Of a stretch of DNA of 6,538 bases, positions 1-6,395 are shown piece after piece. The position numbers and the translations under genes are program-made. How positions within the stretch are numbered: the stretch's first letter is position 1; each line of letters starts with the position of its first letter. Source of the DNA: an uncultured Halioglobus sp. (GTDB lineage Bacteria; Pseudomonadota; Gammaproteobacteria; Pseudomonadales; Halieaceae); assembly GCA_905480565.1 (NCBI GenBank), contig CAJQQW010000197.1, positions 1 through 6,538 on the forward strand, read 5' to 3'. The notes beneath the pieces are model-generated. The model was not told where the DNA came from. It saw only the letters and a list, made by a program, of their open reading frames with translations, and made no database searches.

Positions 1-2264
1 CCATGTCGGTGACGGCATTCACCAGTGAGTTCTTCAAGGACTCCGGTGTCACCAACCTGTCGCAGCTGCAGGACTACACCCCCAGCCTCAAAATAACGCC
101 GGGGACGGATTCCAACTCCACCTCAATCCGTATTCGTGGTATCGGCTCCGTGGGCACTAACGTCGGCATCGACCCCAGTGTCGGAACATTTATCGATGGT
201 GTTTACCAGGGTCGCGCCGGTATGAGTATCGGCGACCTGATCGATATCGAGCGTATCGAAATTCTGCGCGGGCCCCAGGGGACGCTCTACGGCAAGAATA
301 CCGCCGCCGGCGCAATCAGTATTATCACCAAGGCACCCTCCCCCGAAGCGCTCGAGGCCGAGGTAGAACTGCAGTACAACACCGACGAACGGGCGGAAGT
401 GCACGCCATGGTCAACGTACCCTTCGGTGACACGGGCCACGCCATGCGCCTGACAGGTTACGCTATCGACGGGGACCACCTCTACGAAAATACCTATAAT
501 AGTGAAGATTTAAATAATGCGAATAAGTGGGGGGTGAAATCCCGCATCCTGTTCGACGGTGATACCAATCCCGACCGCAGACTGGGCGAATTCCTCTTCA
601 CCTTCGATTACACCAGGGAAGACACCGATTGCTGCGCACTCGCCGTCATAGAATACGACGGACTTTCTACACTGAATACGCCCAGCCTTAATGCCGCCTC
701 TGCCGCGCTCTCTGCACAACTGGGTAACAATGCCGAAGGCAACCCCATTCTGGAGTGGTACTCCTTCGAGGACTCCGAGGGTTTTCTGCCTCCCAGCGCC
801 AACGCCTTTGACGAAGACAATTACTGGGTGAATGCTGACATTAGTAACGAAGTGACCATTGGCGGCGCGGCGCTGGAGTGGAATAGAGACCTGTCCAACG
901 AAAACACCCTTACTTTTATTAATGCCTGGCGTCACTACGAGTCGAACAGTGCCTACGACGGTGACTTTACTGCTTACGATGCCGTCACCGGCTCCCAGGA
1001 CATCGATTTTGACCAATATTCGTCAGAGTTCCGCATTACATCCCCCGGGGGCGAAACCTTTGATTACCAGGCCGGACTCTACGCGTTCTATTCTAAAATG
1101 GACTCGGTGGGCACGTTCCGCCAGGCGGTTCCGCTCGTGCAAAATATAAATGTCGGCGGGCTCCCTCTCAGTGCTCTCTTCCCCGATGGCACCCTCAATA
1201 CTGATGACAATATTTATAAAACCACCAGCTATGCTGCCTTTGGGCAACTGATCTGGAACATTACCGATAATTTCAATACCACGTTCGGATTGCGCTATAC
1301 GTACGAAAGAAAGCAGCGGGACGGCTCGCAGATCACTACTCCTGTATCAGTAATCGATATCCCGCCCGTAGCAGGACCTGACGTTTACTACGACGAAGCC
1401 CGCAACGATGATGACTGGTCACCCACCATCATCGCCCGCTACTTTGTTACAGCGGACATCATGACCTACGCCAGCATCAGCCGCGGCTTCAAATCCGGAG
1501 GCTTCAACCAGCGCCGCGAACTGGAGGGCCGCAACGGTGAGTTCGATCCCGAGACGTCCACTAACTATGAACTGGGCTGGAAAAGTTCGACAGAGAACCG
1601 CCGCCTGCAATTCAACGGCTCCCTCTATTTCACCAACTACGATGATTTTCAGGCACAAGCCTTCGATGGCAACAACCTGACAGTGACTAACGCAGGCTCA
1701 ATGGAGAGCTACGGTGTGGAACTGGAGGCAATCTTTGTGCCCATGGCCGATATGATCGCCGGGACGGCCATCGGTTACAACAAAGCAGAATATCAGGATT
1801 TCGACAATGGACAATGCACTATCGAACAGAGTTTCAACTATTATTTCGTCGAGCTGGATGCACAGGGCGGTGTTCCCGGCACAGCCGTTCCCGCCTGCGT
1901 GCAGGATCTCGCGGGCAAGGCTATCGACAATGCGCCTGAGTGGACGGTCAGCAGCTATGTGCAGTATGAGCATGACCTGACCGCTGACCTGTTTGGCAAG
2001 GCGCGTTTAGAACATAACTATATTGACAGTTTTTACCTCGACCAGGATCTTGATCCCAATCTGGAAAACGACTCGGTCAATCTGATAAACCTACGCTTTA
2101 CCCTGTCCAACATGGAACAGACCTGGGAAGCGGCAATCTGGGGGCAGAATATACTCGATGAGGAGTACTACGCTTTTGGCCTCGATATCCCTGTAATGGG
2201 CGGCTATGCAGGCGTTGTCGCTCCGGGTGAACTCTACGGCATCACACTGCGATTTTACTACTAG
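1..2264 (+). CDS. TonB-dependent outer-membrane receptor, 5' partial
   Basis: Outer-membrane active transporter that imports a bound substrate using energy from TonB-ExbB-ExbD. The visible 753 residues (counted from the Met codon at base 3) begin inside the plug domain: SVTAF, then RIRGIG near residues 43-48, FIDGVYQGR near 63-71 and the strongly conserved IEILRGPQGTLYGKNTAAG at 85-103, which marks the end of the plug. The rest is a 22-strand-type barrel rich in aromatic and acidic residues, ending LYGITLRFYY with the terminal aromatic residue typical of BAM substrates. The Met at base 3 is almost certainly internal: related receptors have this P-x-S-V-T-A-F segment after a signal peptide and TonB box, and the frame is open to the window edge. 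Cysteines occur as an adjacent pair (210, 211) and as 605 and 632, probably in extracellular loops. The substrate is unknown; the fold is typical of siderophore, vitamin or organic-nutrient receptors. Confidence 0.95.
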   Translation, partial: MSVTAFTSEFFKDSGVTNLSQLQDYTPSLKITPGTDSNSTSIRIRGIGSVGTNVGIDPSVGTFIDGVYQGRAGMSIGDLIDIERIEILRGPQGTLYGKNTAAGAISIITKAPSPEALEAEVELQYNTDERAEVHAMVNVPFGDTGHAMRLTGYAIDGDHLYENTYNSEDLNNANKWGVKSRILFDGDTNPDRRLGEFLFTFDYTREDTDCCALAVIEYDGLSTLNTPSLNAASAALSAQLGNNAEGNPILEWYSFEDSEGFLPPSANAFDEDNYWVNADISNEVTIGGAALEWNRDLSNENTLTFINAWRHYESNSAYDGDFTAYDAVTGSQDIDFDQYSSEFRITSPGGETFDYQAGLYAFYSKMDSVGTFRQAVPLVQNINVGGLPLSALFPDGTLNTDDNIYKTTSYAAFGQLIWNITDNFNTTFGLRYTYERKQRDGSQITTPVSVIDIPPVAGPDVYYDEARNDDDWSPTIIARYFVTADIMTYASISRGFKSGGFNQRRELEGRNGEFDPETSTNYELGWKSSTENRRLQFNGSLYFTNYDDFQAQAFDGNNLTVTNAGSMESYGVELEAIFVPMADMIAGTAIGYNKAEYQDFDNGQCTIEQSFNYYFVELDAQGGVPGTAVPACVQDLAGKAIDNAPEWTVSSYVQYEHDLTADLFGKARLEHNYIDSFYLDQDLDPNLENDSVNLINLRFTLSNMEQTWEAAIWGQNILDEEYYAFGLDIPVMGGYAGVVAPGELYGITLRFYY

Positions 2265-2269
2265 GCCCG

Positions 2270-2298
2270 TTGCCCGGGGGCGAGGCACGGTACATACT
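2270..2298 (+). promoter_or_regulatory. Candidate sigma-70 promoter before the 267-aa gene
   Basis: TTGCCC at 2270-2275 and CATACT at 2293-2298 are separated by exactly 17 bp and each match the sigma-70 consensus at 4 of 6 positions. A start near 2305 would give a leader of about 47 nt before the preferred ATG at 2352. This is the best pair in the 87-bp gap after the receptor. No hairpin plus T-run was seen in the gap, so read-through from the receptor gene is equally possible. Weak evidence. Confidence 0.22.
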
Positions 2299-2351
2299 CG
2301 TAACACACCAGCGGCGAGCTACCCGCTTAAATAAAGATGGAGCCATGCAGT

Positions 2352-3155
2352 ATGTCCGAAGAAGCGATCATCTCTACTGACCAGCGCTCTGGCCGCGTTG
2401 CGCCACCAAAAACAGCGGGGTTCTACGCGAACTGGGGACCACAGGCCTGGATAGACATGTGGATGTCAAACACGATGCTGGTGAAAAAAGCCATGCCAAT
2501 CGTGAGTCATACCTTTGTCCCCATTCTGCGCCTCTCCGGGGACAAGGAGCAGGTAGACAGGGACTACGATGAGATTAAGTCGCGCCGCGAGATTCTCCGC
2601 TGGAACGACTCCCCGAGAGAGAAATGGCGCAAGCGTTACGGCAATTTCGTCCGTGAAGCAGAATGGGCATTGCTCGAACTGCGAAAATACTACAGCCAGA
2701 AGCAGTTCGAAGAAATAGTGATTGGCACATCTGTTGCGCTGTCCTACGAAACATCGGCAGATTTTCTCAAGATGATGAATAGCATGTCCGATAAAAATGC
2801 CAAGAAAGCAGCCAAGGCTTCGAATGATGGTCCCAAAAAGCCAAGCCGCTGGAGTACGTTCATGTTTGAAACCTTCAATCCGGCACACTGGCTGACCGGT
2901 CCTGCAACCATTACGCAATTCGATCCATCCCAGGGATTGACCGAAATGTTTATCCCTGAATGCGGGTGGCACACCTGCGGCCCTGCTGATCGCCTCCCTA
3001 ATCCCAGCGCGTTGCCGGAAGAAGGCTGCCTGCACATCTGCAAAGGGCCCTTCGAGGCGTTATTTAATGGTGAAGGAGGCGGATTGAAGATGGAGTTCGA
3101 GCCCCACCTTCCTGAGACATCGTGCACTGTTCGCATGAGCTGGCAGACAAACTAG
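2352..3155 (+). CDS. Hypothetical protein with cysteine-rich C-terminal region
   Basis: Not recognised with confidence. The ATG at 2352 (267 aa, MSEEAIIS) is preferred over the in-frame ATG at 2337 because GGAG at 2339-2342 lies 9 nt before it and the upstream ATG has no comparable site. There is no signal peptide or clear membrane span. Residues about 65-125 are highly charged and look helical. Residues 145-167 form a Lys/Ala/Ser-rich, probably flexible linker. The last 65 residues hold all five cysteines, C204, C209, C226, C230 and C258, together with His207, His228 and His252. The C-terminal layout (a Gly-rich turn, then PHLPETSC followed by a beta-like VRMSW) loosely recalls the end of V4R-like or L-2-amino-thiazoline-4-carboxylate hydrolase-like domains; that is a resemblance only. 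The next gene starts 6 bp after its stop, so the two are probably co-translated. Confidence 0.8.
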   Translation: MSEEAIISTDQRSGRVAPPKTAGFYANWGPQAWIDMWMSNTMLVKKAMPIVSHTFVPILRLSGDKEQVDRDYDEIKSRREILRWNDSPREKWRKRYGNFVREAEWALLELRKYYSQKQFEEIVIGTSVALSYETSADFLKMMNSMSDKNAKKAAKASNDGPKKPSRWSTFMFETFNPAHWLTGPATITQFDPSQGLTEMFIPECGWHTCGPADRLPNPSALPEEGCLHICKGPFEALFNGEGGGLKMEFEPHLPETSCTVRMSWQTN

Positions 3156-3161
3156 AGCCCG

Positions 3162-3389
3162 ATGCTCGTTCAAATCAAGGAATTCTTCTCTACGCAGTGG
3201 AACGTTATGCAACTGCGACAGGAGGTTGCAACGCTGCGTAAACGGAATGCTCGTCTGGAATCGCAGAATGAAAGCATGCGACAAGGTATGCGCCGCTGCG
3301 TTACTTGCGAGTACCGACTTGATGTCAAGTCACGCCAGGGGAACGCACCTGTGCTGGACAAAGGCCGCGCAGAACACAAACAGGCCTGA
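3162..3389 (+). CDS. Small leucine-zipper protein with CxxC motif
   Basis: 75 residues, not recognised as a named family. From residue 18 the spacing of core residues follows a coiled-coil a/d pattern without a break: L18, V22, L25, N29, L32, N36, M39, M43. Asn at two successive a positions is typical of parallel dimeric zippers. Directly after the zipper comes C46-V-T-C49, and then a polar, probably disordered tail. An inferred picture is a dimer whose two CxxC pairs could together bind one metal ion or form disulfides. The gene begins 6 bp after the stop of the 267-aa gene, with only a weak AG-rich stretch before its ATG, which points to translational coupling. The + frame is preferred to the long antisense frame over the same bases because of the regular heptads and the tight operon spacing. 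It could be an accessory subunit of the upstream protein or a small regulator. Confidence 0.65.
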   Translation: MLVQIKEFFSTQWNVMQLRQEVATLRKRNARLESQNESMRQGMRRCVTCEYRLDVKSRQGNAPVLDKGRAEHKQA

Positions 3390-3428
3390 CAAATTCTTAA
3401 ACTGACTATTACTACAATGAGGTAAGCC

Positions 3429-4298
3429 ATGTCCGTCATCTTAGTTACTGGCGCCAGCACCGGCATCGGGCAGGAAACCGCCCTGCACTTCTCCCGGCAG
3501 GGCCACAACGTGTATGCCTCGGTGCGCAATCCGGATACGGCGACCGAACTGAAAGAAAAAATCGCCGAGGAAAAACTTTCTGCAAAAATCATACGTCTCG
3601 ATCTGGTAAAGCCAGACACGATTAAAGAGGCTGTCGCTAACATCGTCACGGACAGTGGCCAGCTCGATGTACTGATTGCCAACGCCGGGATCGGTGCAGG
3701 CTCTTCTGTTGAGGAGACAGAACTCGACACAGTGCGGGAAATTTTTGAGACCAACTACTTCGGCAACGTGAGTCTGCTACAGGCAGTAACTCCGATCATG
3801 CGCCAGCAGCGCTGCGGACATATTATCATGGTGGGTTCCCTGGCGGGTCGCTACGCGGCGGGCTGCCACGCCCACTACTCTGCCTCCAAATGGGCCATGG
3901 AAGGCCTGTGCGAGTCACTTGCTCAGGAAATGGCAGAGTTCAATGCACGTGTCACTATCATCGAGCCCGGCTGTGTGGTGACCCCTATGTGGACCAAGGT
4001 AGAGGCCTCTGAGACACCTCCACTCTACCCTGAGAACGTCAAACGCCTGGTGAGGTTCTTCGAATTTGGACTGGGTCGGCCCGCCATGCCCAGTGACGTG
4101 GCAGACGCCATTGAGAAGGCAATCACCAACGACAAAGCGCCCTTTCGTATTCCGGTGGGCAAGGACGCACTGGAAGTAACCTCTGGCAGGACGAAGGCCG
4201 GCGATGAGGCATGGGTTAGTATGCTTTGCCAGGACACCTACGACAGCTTCGCCGATGGCTGGAAGGATATCGTCGGTGTCGAGTATTACCGGGACTGA
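3429..4298 (+). CDS. Short-chain dehydrogenase/reductase (classical SDR)
   Basis: NAD(P)-dependent cytoplasmic oxidoreductase acting on an alcohol/ketone pair; substrate unknown. At 289 residues it is somewhat longer than the usual 250, the extra length lying in the C-terminal substrate-binding part. Visible motifs: cofactor-binding TGASTGIG at 7-14, Arg33 after the second strand (suggesting NADP(H)), Asp58 in the LDL segment, NAG at 85-87, catalytic Asn109, Ser137, Tyr150 and Lys154 (YSASK), and PG at 180-181. The start is supported by GAGG at 3419-3422, 6 nt before the ATG. It follows the 75-aa gene by 39 bp with no terminator between them, so one operon from 2352 is likely. Its 3' end faces the zinc dehydrogenase gene. 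Retinol/steroid-type or general carbonyl SDRs have this architecture, but no subfamily can be assigned by eye. Confidence 0.93.
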   Translation: MSVILVTGASTGIGQETALHFSRQGHNVYASVRNPDTATELKEKIAEEKLSAKIIRLDLVKPDTIKEAVANIVTDSGQLDVLIANAGIGAGSSVEETELDTVREIFETNYFGNVSLLQAVTPIMRQQRCGHIIMVGSLAGRYAAGCHAHYSASKWAMEGLCESLAQEMAEFNARVTIIEPGCVVTPMWTKVEASETPPLYPENVKRLVRFFEFGLGRPAMPSDVADAIEKAITNDKAPFRIPVGKDALEVTSGRTKAGDEAWVSMLCQDTYDSFADGWKDIVGVEYYRD

Positions 4299-4319
4299 CG
4301 GCAGTCTGCAGATAGTGGC

Positions 4320-5351
4320 CTAGAGCTTTGCCAGTACCTTGCATTGAGAAGTCGGTGTCTTGAGCGCTTCAAACGCCTGTGGCAGCTCTTCGAGTGAAAT
4401 AATATCGGTGATCATCGGAGCCACATCGATACGCTGGTTCGCCAGCATCGCTACCGAAGTTTCAAAGTCGTCCAGCGTATAGGCTATCGCGAACTGAATA
4501 TTCAGTTCTTTTACCAGTCCGAAGAAAGGCATGATTGCATCCGGCTGTTCGCATACACCCACGGGGACAATCTTGCTGCCGTAGGGCGCAATCTCGATGC
4601 ACTGCTGCAACAGGCCAGGCGCTCCCACACACTCAAAAATCACATCGGGTGGCCCACCGGCCACGTCAATGAACTGCTCGAGCAGGTTTTCCGCACCCTT
4701 TGTAATATCGGGCTTGATCACGCCTGTTGCCCCCATCTTGCGAGCTAATTCAACGCGGACATCTGCAAGCTCACTGACAATAATGTCCCGGGCGCCAAAG
4801 AAGTGGCACCACTGGGCAACCGTCAGGCCAATAGGTCCCGCGCCAATGATCATAATACGACTTCCTGCCTTCACATCGGCAATACGCACCGCGTGAATGC
4901 CTACCGCGAGCGGTTCCACCAGCGCCGCAGTCTGCAGATCCAAACTATCCGGCAGGCGCACGCTCTCACGGCTACCTGTCGTCACATACTCCGCAAAACC
5001 ACCCTGGTCATTCACCCCGGACACTTTCTTTTCCTCACATTCAAAAAAGCGACCCGCTGCACACGGCAGACAGGTGCCGCAGGCGATAAATGGCAGTGCA
5101 CAAATACGATCTCCTACTTTCCAATCTCCCTCCGCCTCCGGGCCGACCTCGGCGATTTCTCCAACATATTCGTGTCCGAGAATCTGGCCACAGCAGGCGG
5201 TGGTCAGGCCCTCCCGGGTGGCGTGGAGGTCTGTGCCACAAATTCCGCAGTAGCTCACTTTTAGCACAAGTTCCGAGGGATCCGGCGTGGGGTCATCGAC
5301 GTTCTCAACGTCAAGGGGTTTGCCTACTTCCTTAAAGACTGCAGCCTTCAT
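4320..5351 (-). CDS. Zinc-dependent medium-chain alcohol dehydrogenase
   Basis: Cytoplasmic NAD(P)-dependent alcohol or polyol dehydrogenase of the sorbitol/threonine/2,3-butanediol dehydrogenase-like MDR group; 343 residues, the usual family length. Visible features: N-terminal MKAAVF strand, catalytic-zinc Cys38 in CGICGTD, GHE at 59-61, the full structural-zinc set C91, C94, C97 and C105, Glu146 in the VEP segment, Rossmann motif GAGPIG at 170-175, and Glu194 after the second Rossmann strand, favouring NAD(H). The frame is open for 39 more codons upstream (to 5468), but that extension does not look like the family. The chosen ATG has GAGG (complement of 5359-5362) 7 nt before it. The gene is divergent from the second SDR and convergent with the first. 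The exact substrate cannot be told; acetoin/butanediol and polyols are possible. Confidence 0.93.
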   Translation of the reverse strand: MKAAVFKEVGKPLDVENVDDPTPDPSELVLKVSYCGICGTDLHATREGLTTACCGQILGHEYVGEIAEVGPEAEGDWKVGDRICALPFIACGTCLPCAAGRFFECEEKKVSGVNDQGGFAEYVTTGSRESVRLPDSLDLQTAALVEPLAVGIHAVRIADVKAGSRIMIIGAGPIGLTVAQWCHFFGARDIIVSELADVRVELARKMGATGVIKPDITKGAENLLEQFIDVAGGPPDVIFECVGAPGLLQQCIEIAPYGSKIVPVGVCEQPDAIMPFFGLVKELNIQFAIAYTLDDFETSVAMLANQRIDVAPMITDIISLEELPQAFEALKTPTSQCKVLAKL

Positions 5352-5464
5352 CACCTGACCTCGCATGAATCCCCATAACGGGGAAAATTTCAGTGTAGTT
5401 AACGCCGACGCACTGTCTGGAAGCTCGCAAAAAGCGGCCCGGTGCAGCGCATCTGGGGCTACCC

Positions 5465-5493
5465 ACACTATCGGATAGAAAATAAACAGTCAA
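5465..5493 (-). promoter_or_regulatory. Candidate promoter of the zinc dehydrogenase
   Basis: Read on the minus strand, TTGACT (complement of 5488-5493, 5 of 6 matches) is followed after 17 bp by TAGTGT (complement of 5465-5470, only 3 of 6). An A7 tract (complement of 5503-5509) lies upstream of the -35 box and could act as an UP-like element. A start near 5458 would give a leader of about 107 nt. The -35 box is good and the -10 box poor, so this is tentative and may depend on an activator. Confidence 0.3.
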
Positions 5494-5499
5494 ATCTGA

Positions 5500-5528
5500 T
5501 TGTTTTTTTACAGGCGGTTTGATAACTT
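5500..5528 (+). promoter_or_regulatory. Candidate extended -10 promoter of the second SDR
   Basis: TTGTTT at 5500-5505 (4 of 6), a 17-bp spacer, and TAACTT at 5523-5528 preceded by TG at 5520-5521, the extended -10 signature. The -10 hexamer itself matches only 3 of 6. A start near 5535 would give a leader of about 98 nt. The -10 lies inside the inverted repeat at 5515-5541, an arrangement expected of a repressor operator. The -35 boxes of this and the minus-strand candidate are only 6 bp apart, back to back. Confidence 0.3.
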
Positions 5529-5541
5529 GCTTTTCAAACTG
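5515..5541. repeat. Inverted repeat, possible operator
   Basis: CGGTTTGA at 5515-5522 pairs with TCAAACTG at 5534-5541 across 11 bp; seven of eight positions are exact complements and the eighth is a G-T mismatch. The centre-to-centre distance is 19 bp, roughly two helical turns, which suits a dimeric regulator. It covers the -10 region of the plus-strand candidate promoter. No regulator gene is visible in the window, so the binding protein is unknown. Confidence 0.35.
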
Positions 5542-5632
5542 AGACGGCCCGGCGGGACGCCCGAATCAGTGCCTTTGGGGCCTACACGTCTCTTGGCCGA
5601 CACACATAAATATAGTCAAAATGGAGAACAGC

Positions 5633-6394
5633 ATGGACCTCGGATTATCTGGAAAAAAAGCAATCGTCACCGGCTCCACCCGCGGCATCGGCCGCGCTAT
5701 CGCCAACCTGCTTGCGGATGAGGGCGCAGACATCGCGATCTGCTCGCGCAACCAGGAAGAAGTAGATAGTGCCGTTTCCGAGCTTAGCGCTAAAGGTGTC
5801 AAGGTAACCGGTGCAGTCGTCGACGTAGCGGACAAAGATGCTTACCAGGCCTGGGTCGCCGCTGCGGCGGGCGAGTTGGGTGGTATCGACATCTTTGTAC
5901 CGAACGTCAGTGCCGGCGGCGGCAACATGAGCGAAGAGGGTTGGGAAAACGCCCTGAACGTTGACGTCTTTGGCACCACCCGCGGAATCGAGGCTGCTAT
6001 GCCATTTTTGGAAAAGTCAGATGCTGCATCTATCGTGATCATCTCGAGCACCGCTGGCGTTGAGACCTTTATGGGCCCTCAACCCTACAATGCTATCAAA
6101 GGGGCGCTGGTTATCCACGGCAAACAACTGAGCCAGGCGCTCGCAGCCACTGGTATCCGAGTCAATTGTGTGTCTCCCGGCCCGATCTTTATTGAGGGCG
6201 GCGCTTGGGAATTCATCAAGGAAAACATGTCCGACCTCTATGAAGGCACACTGGCCCAAATTCCCCAGGGCCGCTTTGGCACCGCCGAGGAAATTGCTAA
6301 CGCCGTTGCTTTCCTCGCAAGCCCCGCTGCAAGCCTGATCACCGGAGTGAATCTGGTAGCGGATGGCGGCTTCACAAAGCGGGTACAGCTGTAA
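5633..6394 (+). CDS. Short-chain dehydrogenase/reductase (FabG-like classical SDR)
   Basis: NAD(P)-dependent cytoplasmic oxidoreductase, 253 residues, standard SDR length. Motifs: TGSTRGIG at 13-20, S38-R39 after the second strand (suggesting NADP(H)), Asp64-Val65, catalytic Asn109, Ser139, Tyr152 and Lys156 (YNAIK), PG at 182-183, and a C-terminal TGVNLVADGG segment at 237-246 typical of FabG-like members. The usual NNAG motif is replaced by N91-V-S-A-G95. The ATG at 5633 is preferred to the in-frame ATG at 5621 because GGAG at 5623-5626 lies 6 nt before it. The gene is divergent from the zinc dehydrogenase and followed after one base by a ThuA-like gene, so it heads an operon. It probably acts on a hydroxy/keto intermediate; a fatty-acid-synthesis role is less likely given the surroundings. 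Confidence 0.93.
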   Translation: MDLGLSGKKAIVTGSTRGIGRAIANLLADEGADIAICSRNQEEVDSAVSELSAKGVKVTGAVVDVADKDAYQAWVAAAAGELGGIDIFVPNVSAGGGNMSEEGWENALNVDVFGTTRGIEAAMPFLEKSDAASIVIISSTAGVETFMGPQPYNAIKGALVIHGKQLSQALAATGIRVNCVSPGPIFIEGGAWEFIKENMSDLYEGTLAQIPQGRFGTAEEIANAVAFLASPAASLITGVNLVADGGFTKRVQL

Positions 6395-6395
6395 A

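Larger units (their letters stand above)
5352..5632. other. Divergent intergenic region
   Basis: A 281-bp stretch between the start codons of the zinc dehydrogenase (minus) and the second SDR (plus). The minus-side half (5352-5464) holds nothing clear beyond the ribosome-binding site and a GTTAAC palindrome at 5398-5403. The centre (5465-5541) holds the two candidate promoters, a T7 run and an inverted repeat. The SDR leader (5542-5632) has GC-rich self-complementarity: CGGG at 5553-5556 with CCCG at 5560-5563, inside GGCCC at 5546-5550 and GGGCC at 5578-5582. No T-run follows, so it is not a terminator. No small gene was found that could be supported. Confidence 0.6.

Noticed and set aside
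481..540. AT-richer patch in the receptor as a recombination scar
   Set aside because: It encodes an Asn-rich loop in an intact frame, so residue composition is enough to explain it.
2265..2281. GC-rich self-complementary stretch after the receptor as a terminator
   Set aside because: The GCCC/GGGC pairing is only 4 bp and no T-run follows on either side.
2466..3035. 189-aa open frame on the minus strand inside the 267-aa gene
   Set aside because: It shows no recognisable domain and is fully contained in the plus-strand gene, which has a good ribosome-binding site and tight operon spacing.
3413..3418. TACAAT as the -10 box of a separate promoter for the first SDR
   Set aside because: No fitting -35 box lies 16-18 bp upstream, and the transcript would start almost at the ribosome-binding site.
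3170..3754. 194-aa open frame on the minus strand across the small gene and the SDR 5' end
   Set aside because: It lies antisense to an unmistakable SDR cofactor-binding region and to the heptad-bearing small protein; its Ser-rich, low-complexity composition fits a shadow frame.
4803..5264. 153-aa open frame on the plus strand opposite the zinc dehydrogenase
   Set aside because: The minus-strand frame carries all the catalytic and structural zinc ligands; this one shows no motif.
5352..5468. 39-residue N-terminal extension of the zinc dehydrogenase
   Set aside because: MDR enzymes begin at the MKAAVF strand; the extension has no family likeness, and a good GAGG site sits before the internal ATG at 5351.
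5503..5509. T7 run as the tail of an intrinsic terminator
   Set aside because: No GC-rich hairpin precedes it on the plus strand and it is far from any gene end; an UP-like A-tract or promoter spacer is more plausible.
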